Positions 13,000 to 16,416 of a stretch of 16,416 nucleotides of DNA are shown here, one piece after another (the stretch's first letter is position 1; the number at the start of each line of letters is the position of its first letter). This DNA is from an uncultured Christensenella sp. (GTDB lineage Bacteria; Bacillota; Clostridia; Christensenellales; Pumilibacteraceae). The DNA lies in contig CAJUGC010000007.1 of NCBI GenBank assembly GCA_910585955.1, positions 92,946 to 109,361 on the forward strand, given 5' to 3'. Position numbers and translations under genes: made by a program. The notes under the pieces are model-generated. The model saw nothing but the letters and a program-made list of their open reading frames with translations, was not told the DNA's origin and ran no database searches.

Positions 13000-13479
13000 A
13001 TGGCTCGTAAGTCTCCTATTTCTGTGTCTACGCGTACTACTAATTATTCTAACGGTGTTACTGTTGAACGTACGACTCAGACTGTTCGCGGCAAGAATTT
13101 TCGTTCCGAAATTACTGATGTTTCTGTTTCGGGTAAGTCGCCTGTTTCTTATGGGCAGGCTAAAGGGCTTGTAGGAAGTTTTTTTAAGCTTGTTGTTGTT
13201 CTTCTTCTCTTCTGTATGTGCTTGAGAACTTTGAATGGTGCTTCTATTCCTACTTTTTCTGATTTGCTTTCTTTATTTTCTCGTGCGCCTGTAATTCCTT
13301 CCGATTGGCTGTCTTTTTTTAATCCGACTTCTATTGAAGGTAATCCCTTTCCTATCGGTGTGATCCTTTGGAATTTTATTAAATCTATTCTTGGTTTTGG
13401 TGCGAGTATTTCTGTTATTGGCATTAATTTGCTTCTTTATCTTGGTTACTTTTTGAGTTGGTTGTTTATCCCGGTTTGA
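13000..13479 (+). CDS. Membrane protein, last gene of the morphogenesis block
   Basis: This 159-aa protein starts at ATG 13000 with GAGG upstream (a TTG at 12994 is possible). The first 60 residues are Ser/Thr-rich and hydrophilic (RTTNYSNGVTVERTTQTVRG). Then come a span at about 65-85 (LVGSFFKLVVVLLLFCMCL) and one or two spans near the C-terminus (ILWNFIKSILGFGASISVIG and LLYLGYFLSWLFIPV). It follows the adsorption gene by 12 nt and precedes the origin region. It could be another minor coat or tip protein. Not recognised. Confidence 0.72.
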   Translation: MARKSPISVSTRTTNYSNGVTVERTTQTVRGKNFRSEITDVSVSGKSPVSYGQAKGLVGSFFKLVVVLLLFCMCLRTLNGASIPTFSDLLSLFSRAPVIPSDWLSFFNPTSIEGNPFPIGVILWNFIKSILGFGASISVIGINLLLYLGYFLSWLFIPV

Positions 13480-13691
13480 TTTTCTCTTAAGTTTTTGTTT
13501 CTTTTAGTGTAACTTTACATCGCGCTATCTCTATTACGGGCTGTTTAGAAGCTTATAGCTTCATGTAGTAGCGGAGTTGCTGTCTTGATTGTTTCTGTGT
13601 TATTTTTGTTTCTGTGGCGTGTGACGGGCTTGTACGAGTTGTTTGTTTCATCGCCATAGCGCGCGTTGTCGGTTTGTTTTTCTGTTATTAA

Positions 13692-13706
13692 GCTCGCGAA
13701 GCGAGC
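13692..13706. repeat. Perfect hairpin with GAA loop
   Basis: GCTCGC (13692-13697) and GCGAGC (13701-13706) flank GAA, a perfect 6-bp stem with a tight 3-nt loop. No T run follows, so it is not a terminator. It shares the GC-rich stem and GAA loop with the hairpin at 13769-13789. Confidence 0.85.
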
Positions 13707-13716
13707 GTATATACTT

Positions 13717-13766
13717 CTCGTTCTTTCGGTCTTTAGAAGCTACTCAGTAGCGTCCGAAAGGACGAG
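13717..13766. repeat. Nested 50-nt hairpin in the origin region
   Basis: CTCGTTCTTTCGG (13717-13729) pairs with CCGAAAGGACGAG (13754-13766) over 13 bp with a single G-T pair. Inside it, GCTAC-TCA-GTAGC (13739-13751) forms a second hairpin. A long composite structure like this suits an ssDNA origin or packaging signal. Confidence 0.85.
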
Positions 13767-13768
13767 AA

Positions 13769-13789
13769 ACGCCGCGCGAAGCGCGGCGT
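13769..13789. repeat. Strong GC hairpin with GAA loop
   Basis: ACGCCGCGC (13769-13777) and GCGCGGCGT (13781-13789) form a perfect 9-bp stem around GAA, only 2 nt after the nested hairpin. No T run follows. It would stay folded on single-stranded phage DNA. Confidence 0.88.
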
Positions 13790-13851
13790 AACGAGTCCTC
13801 TTGATAATTAGGAAAAAAGTAGTGACACGCGTATAAAAAAAGTGGTGATAT

Positions 13852-15339
13852 ATGAATATAGATTTTTTTTCTATTTCGGATAGTTTTGAAAAAATACATA
13901 TCTCTTATGACGAGATATGTGAAATTGAACATCATATATCTTTTAATTCTCTTCTTGGTGATTATTTTCGTCGTTTATATGAGGATACCAGTAAATGGAC
14001 CTTATTGGGTGAAGCAGAACGTATAGAAGCTTGTTCACAGTTTTGGCACGTTGACCAATATAGAGAGTCCGGTATTTCCGATGTTACTTACGTTTCTCAT
14101 TGTCGTTCTAAATTTTGTTTACATTGTCAGAAACTTTTACAGGCGAGTCGCCTTAATCGTTTCATTTCTCTTTTGACTGAAGCTTCTTTATCTCATGATT
14201 TATATCATGTTGTTCTCACTGTTCCGAATGTTCCTGGTGTGAAACTTAAAGCATCACGTCAACTTTTATTTAAATCTTTTTCTCGTTTAGTTCGTTTATT
14301 CATCGGTCGTGATCGTATTCGTGATGTTGATTTTTCGAAATATGGTTTTTATGCCGCTATGCGTAATTTGGAGATCACTTACGGCAAATACGGCGACGAT
14401 GACTTTCACCCTCATTTACATTGTATCTTTGCGCTTAGAAAAGGTCTAAAAATGGATAAACACATAGTTAATGACTTCTCTTATGATTACGGTGTTTGTA
14501 CTACTCTCTTTTCCGATTTTGAGATTTTTCTTCAGAAGCTTTGGCGGCTTATAGTCGATAGCGAGCGTGACAAGATCTACAACTATGTTGCCATGACCGA
14601 CGCGCTTGGAGATCCTTTGCCCAAGTCTCATCCGGATTACGGTAAGTTTGTTTCTAAGCCGAAAAAGAAAAATAATAAAGACGGTGCTGTTACTCTTAAA
14701 GCTTTAAAATCTCTTGAGCTTGGTTATTCTGTTAAGGTAGATAAGATTGAGGATGATGAAACGGATAATCGTAATGCTTTTATAGAGGTATTTAAGTATT
14801 CGTGTAAGGTTACGAGTGAAAAGTCACATCTTTTTACTTACGATCAATTTAAATGTCTTTATGGTGCTTTAAAGGGTGCTCACGTTATGCAGGGATATTG
14901 TGCTTGGTATCATTGTCAGTTTGATGAAATGGATGAGAGTATAGACGAATTTTACAGAGTCTTTATAGCTTTCGTTCGTCAACGTGAGATTCCTCTTTCT
15001 CGTGTTATGTGTTTTGATGATGTTAAGAAGTCTATAGAGGCGAAGTCTTCTCTTTTTCTTACTCGTAAATCTTTGCATAAATGGTTTAAGACTTTATCTG
15101 AGTCCGAGCGTCTTTCTGTCGAATCTTCTCTTGATGGTGTAAAGCCTTACGAGCCTTTGTTTAAAGATAAAAAGTTTTATCAGGTTCATTGGTATTCGGC
15201 TTTCTGTCATTATCTTCGCGCTCGTGATAATAGTGATCTCTTTGCGGATATTCGAGAAAATGAAGCGAGTGCACAAGAATTGAACCAGCCTTTAATTTTA
15301 TCTGCAGAGCAGATGTCGTTTTTTGACTCTATTTTTTGA
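13852..15339 (+). CDS. Rolling-circle replication initiator (Rep_1 / HUH type)
   Basis: This 495-aa protein nicks the origin and starts rolling-circle replication. It shows a Cys cluster CRSKFCLHC (84-92), the conserved strand HVVLTVPNVPG (119-129), the metal-binding HUH motif HPHLHC (186-191) and KYSCK (315-319), whose Tyr316 is the likely nicking tyrosine in a YxxK motif. This order matches the plasmid Rep_1 family (pUB110-like) rather than gpII of coliphages. The protein is longer than most plasmid Rep_1 proteins because of C-terminal helical extensions. The hairpin-rich origin lies directly upstream; the ATG has a GTGGTG site. The integrase gene starts 2 nt after its stop, so the two are probably co-translated. 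Confidence 0.9.
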   Translation: MNIDFFSISDSFEKIHISYDEICEIEHHISFNSLLGDYFRRLYEDTSKWTLLGEAERIEACSQFWHVDQYRESGISDVTYVSHCRSKFCLHCQKLLQASRLNRFISLLTEASLSHDLYHVVLTVPNVPGVKLKASRQLLFKSFSRLVRLFIGRDRIRDVDFSKYGFYAAMRNLEITYGKYGDDDFHPHLHCIFALRKGLKMDKHIVNDFSYDYGVCTTLFSDFEIFLQKLWRLIVDSERDKIYNYVAMTDALGDPLPKSHPDYGKFVSKPKKKNNKDGAVTLKALKSLELGYSVKVDKIEDDETDNRNAFIEVFKYSCKVTSEKSHLFTYDQFKCLYGALKGAHVMQGYCAWYHCQFDEMDESIDEFYRVFIAFVRQREIPLSRVMCFDDVKKSIEAKSSLFLTRKSLHKWFKTLSESERLSVESSLDGVKPYEPLFKDKKFYQVHWYSAFCHYLRARDNSDLFADIRENEASAQELNQPLILSAEQMSFFDSIF

Positions 15340-15341
15340 TC

Positions 15342-16295
15342 ATGGACAAGACTTCCGAAATACTCGAGCTTTTAAAACAGCTTAACGATAAAGTGGATAA
15401 GCTTGCCGCGGGTGCCTTGTTTGTTCCCGAAAAGTCCGTTTTATTCTTCGATTGGCTTTCGGAGTGGCTCGAGATCGTTCATCGTCCGAATGTCTCCGAC
15501 TCTACTTTCGAAAAGGATCGTGGGCTTCTTGTCAATCATGTTTTTGGAAAGAGCCAATATAACAAGCCTCTTGCATCGTTTAAACTTGCCGATCTGAATG
15601 CTCTTATTGCTTCGATCACGTTTCCGCGGCAAAAGCAAATAGCTTCAAATTTGGTGACGGCTGCGCTCCGTGTCGCTTATGGTAACGACCTTATGTCTAA
15701 AGATATTACTGTCAACTTCAAAAAGCCGTCGCATGACTATTCCCCGGATCGCGCTTTGACGCATATTGAGGAACGGCGCTTGCTTCGGCTTCTGCATGGC
15801 TTCTTTCTCGAGACTTATTTAAAAGTTCTTCTTTATGCCGGCTTACGTCGTAATGAGGCTTTGGGGCTTATGCGTAAAGATATAGACTTCGAGCATGATG
15901 AGCTGCACGTCGAGCGACAAGTGACTTTGAAAAACGAACTTACTTCTAAGCTTAAAACTAAAGGATCCCGCCGTGTGGTCAAGCTTTTTCCGGCTCTTCG
16001 TGCCGAGCTGCTTCAATTCGAATGGTGCGCTCCCGATGTTCGGCTCTTTGACTTCAATCCTTATTATGTTACACATCGTTTTTCGTCTTTCTGTGCGGTA
16101 AATGATTTTGCTTCCTTATCGCTTAAAAGTTTGCGTGCGACGTTCGCGACGCGCTGTAAAGAGTTCGGAATACCCGACGTTATAATTCAGTCTTGGCTTG
16201 GGCATACGTCGGTTGCGACGACTAAAAAGCACTATATAAAAGTGAACCCCGAATACGTCGATATTGAGTTCCGGAAAGCGCTTGAAAAGCTATAG
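15342..16295 (+). CDS. Tyrosine integrase of the prophage
   Basis: This 317-aa site-specific recombinase integrates and excises the phage at tRNA-Ile. The start is ATG 15342, 2 nt after the rep stop. An N-terminal coiled-coil-like helix (SEILELLKQLNDKVDKLAAG) precedes a core-binding domain at about 33-125 and the catalytic domain. Active-site residues visible are Arg169 (YAGLRRNEAL), Lys207 (KTKGSRR), Arg265 (KSLRATFATRC), His288 (LGHTSVATT) and the nucleophile Tyr298 (KKHYIKV). In the HxxR box the usual His is Lys262. It is convergent with the tRNA-Ile target and ends 24 nt from it, the standard layout for tRNA-targeting integrases. Its codon and base composition is richer in GC than rep. 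Confidence 0.95.
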   Translation: MDKTSEILELLKQLNDKVDKLAAGALFVPEKSVLFFDWLSEWLEIVHRPNVSDSTFEKDRGLLVNHVFGKSQYNKPLASFKLADLNALIASITFPRQKQIASNLVTAALRVAYGNDLMSKDITVNFKKPSHDYSPDRALTHIEERRLLRLLHGFFLETYLKVLLYAGLRRNEALGLMRKDIDFEHDELHVERQVTLKNELTSKLKTKGSRRVVKLFPALRAELLQFEWCAPDVRLFDFNPYYVTHRFSSFCAVNDFASLSLKSLRATFATRCKEFGIPDVIIQSWLGHTSVATTKKHYIKVNPEYVDIEFRKALEKL

Positions 16296-16320
16296 AAAAA
16301 CAGCCCTTTCGGACTGTTTT
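16296..16320 (-). terminator. Phage-supplied terminator of tRNA-Ile, between int and the tRNA
   Basis: On the minus strand AAAACAGTCC / GGGCTGTTTT form a 10-bp stem (one T-G pair) with a GAAA loop, then T residues. It starts right at the CCA of tRNA-Ile. On the plus strand the same stem has an A-C mismatch and would still weakly terminate the integrase mRNA. It replaces the host terminator left at 6611-6640. Confidence 0.8.
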
Positions 16321-16368
16321 GGTGGGATTGAGAGGACTCGGACCTCCGACCTCACGCTTATCAGGCGT
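16319..16368 (-). repeat. attR: 50-bp direct repeat inside tRNA-Ile
   Basis: These bases are identical to 6640-6689 and cover the 3' part of tRNA-Ile from the 5' anticodon stem to CCA. The phage copy restores a complete tRNA at this end. Confidence 0.92.
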
Positions 16369-16396
16369 GTGCTCTAACCAGCTGAGCTACAATCCC
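16320..16396 (-). tRNA. tRNA-Ile (GAT)
   Basis: This is an intact 77-nt cloverleaf on the minus strand. The acceptor stem GGGATTG/CAATCCC is perfect. The D arm is GCTC-AGCTGGTTA-GAGC, the anticodon stem CACGC/GCGTG, and the loop CTGATAA with anticodon GAT. The T arm is GGAGG-TCCGAGT-CCTCT, and CCA is encoded. It serves as integration target of the prophage and remains functional because the phage att sequence rebuilds its 3' half. The upstream flank in the window is only 20 nt, so its promoter is not visible. Confidence 0.97.
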
Positions 16397-16416
16397 ATGT
16401 TTATTGATTTTTGTTT

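Larger units (their letters stand above)
13480..13851. other. Non-coding region with hairpins: putative phage replication origin
   Basis: This 372-bp gene-free stretch directly precedes the rolling-circle initiator gene. It contains a series of strong hairpins: GAAGCT-TAT-AGCTTC (13548-13562), GCTCGC-GAA-GCGAGC (13692-13706), a nested hairpin at 13717-13766 and ACGCCGCGC-GAA-GCGCGGCGT (13769-13789). A longer-range TGGCG/CGCCA pair (13615-13619 with 13652-13656) is also present. In rolling-circle elements the nick site lies in such a hairpin beside or within rep, and filamentous phages carry a packaging hairpin too. The exact nick site is not identifiable by eye. No ORF with a start site is seen. 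Confidence 0.7.
6640..16368. mobile_element. Inovirus-like prophage integrated in tRNA-Ile(GAT)
   Basis: The element is about 9.7 kb (repeat offset 9,679 bp) and is bounded by exact 50-bp direct repeats in tRNA-Ile. It carries a tyrosine integrase next to the tRNA, an XRE repressor with operators, a rolling-circle initiator, a Zot-type ATPase, small hydrophobic coat-like proteins and an adsorption-like protein anchored at both ends. The size and gene set fit filamentous ssDNA phages. No terminase, portal, tail or lysis gene is present. Cargo at the left end is a toxin-antitoxin pair and a NERD protein. All main genes look intact, so it may be active. Confidence 0.88.

Noticed and set aside
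13548..13562. Terminator after the last morphogenesis gene
   Set aside because: The hairpin GAAGCT-TAT-AGCTTC is not followed by a T run, so it is counted as part of the origin region.

Overview
The window reads as a low-GC Gram-positive (Firmicutes, clostridia-like) chromosome. The reasons are a type II-A CRISPR-Cas locus (a subtype largely confined to Firmicutes), strong GGAGG ribosome binding sites, TTGACA/TATAAT promoters and an AT-rich intergenic composition. I cannot name the species.

Region 1 (1-6190) is a complete type II-A adaptive immune locus. On the minus strand the order is cas9, cas1, cas2, csn2, tightly packed or overlapping. An array leader follows, and its first repeat begins at the very edge of the window (position 7, leaving the window). 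Divergent from cas9, on the plus strand, a near-consensus promoter drives a short tracrRNA (about 6104-6188) that ends in a Rho-independent hairpin. The AAGT bulge and lower stem of the tracrRNA fit a repeat starting GTTTGAG, which is what stands next to the leader.

Region 2 (6190-6640) has no protein gene. It holds a 99-bp tandem repeat built from the 5' flank and 5' half of a tRNA-Ile gene, each copy carrying the same 24-nt insertion inside the anticodon, followed by a minus-strand terminator.

Region 3 (6640-16368) is an integrated filamentous-phage-like (inovirus-like) prophage of about 9.7 kb. It is bounded by exact 50-bp direct repeats that match the 3' half of tRNA-Ile(GAT). The intact tRNA-Ile gene stands at the right end (16320-16396, minus). 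From the left the prophage carries: a RelBE-like toxin-antitoxin pair, a membrane-anchored NERD nuclease-like protein with a zinc ribbon, and an XRE repressor facing a three-operator switch. An early plus-strand operon of small cysteine-rich proteins follows, then a 181-aa possible ssDNA-binding protein and small coat-like membrane proteins. Next come a Zot-type assembly ATPase, membrane and adsorption proteins, a hairpin-rich origin region, a rolling-circle initiator of the Rep_1/HUH type and a tyrosine integrase. The integrase gene converges on the tRNA gene, and the phage appears to bring a replacement terminator for that tRNA.

Functionally, the host defence locus and a lysogenic ssDNA phage lie side by side. 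The repressor probably keeps the early promoter silent. The integrase and Rep would drive excision and replication, and the Zot/coat/adsorption block would drive extrusion. The most unusual structures are the anticodon-interrupted tRNA tandem, the run of paralogous Cys-rich mini-proteins next to the phage switch, and the exchange of tRNA terminators at the att sites.
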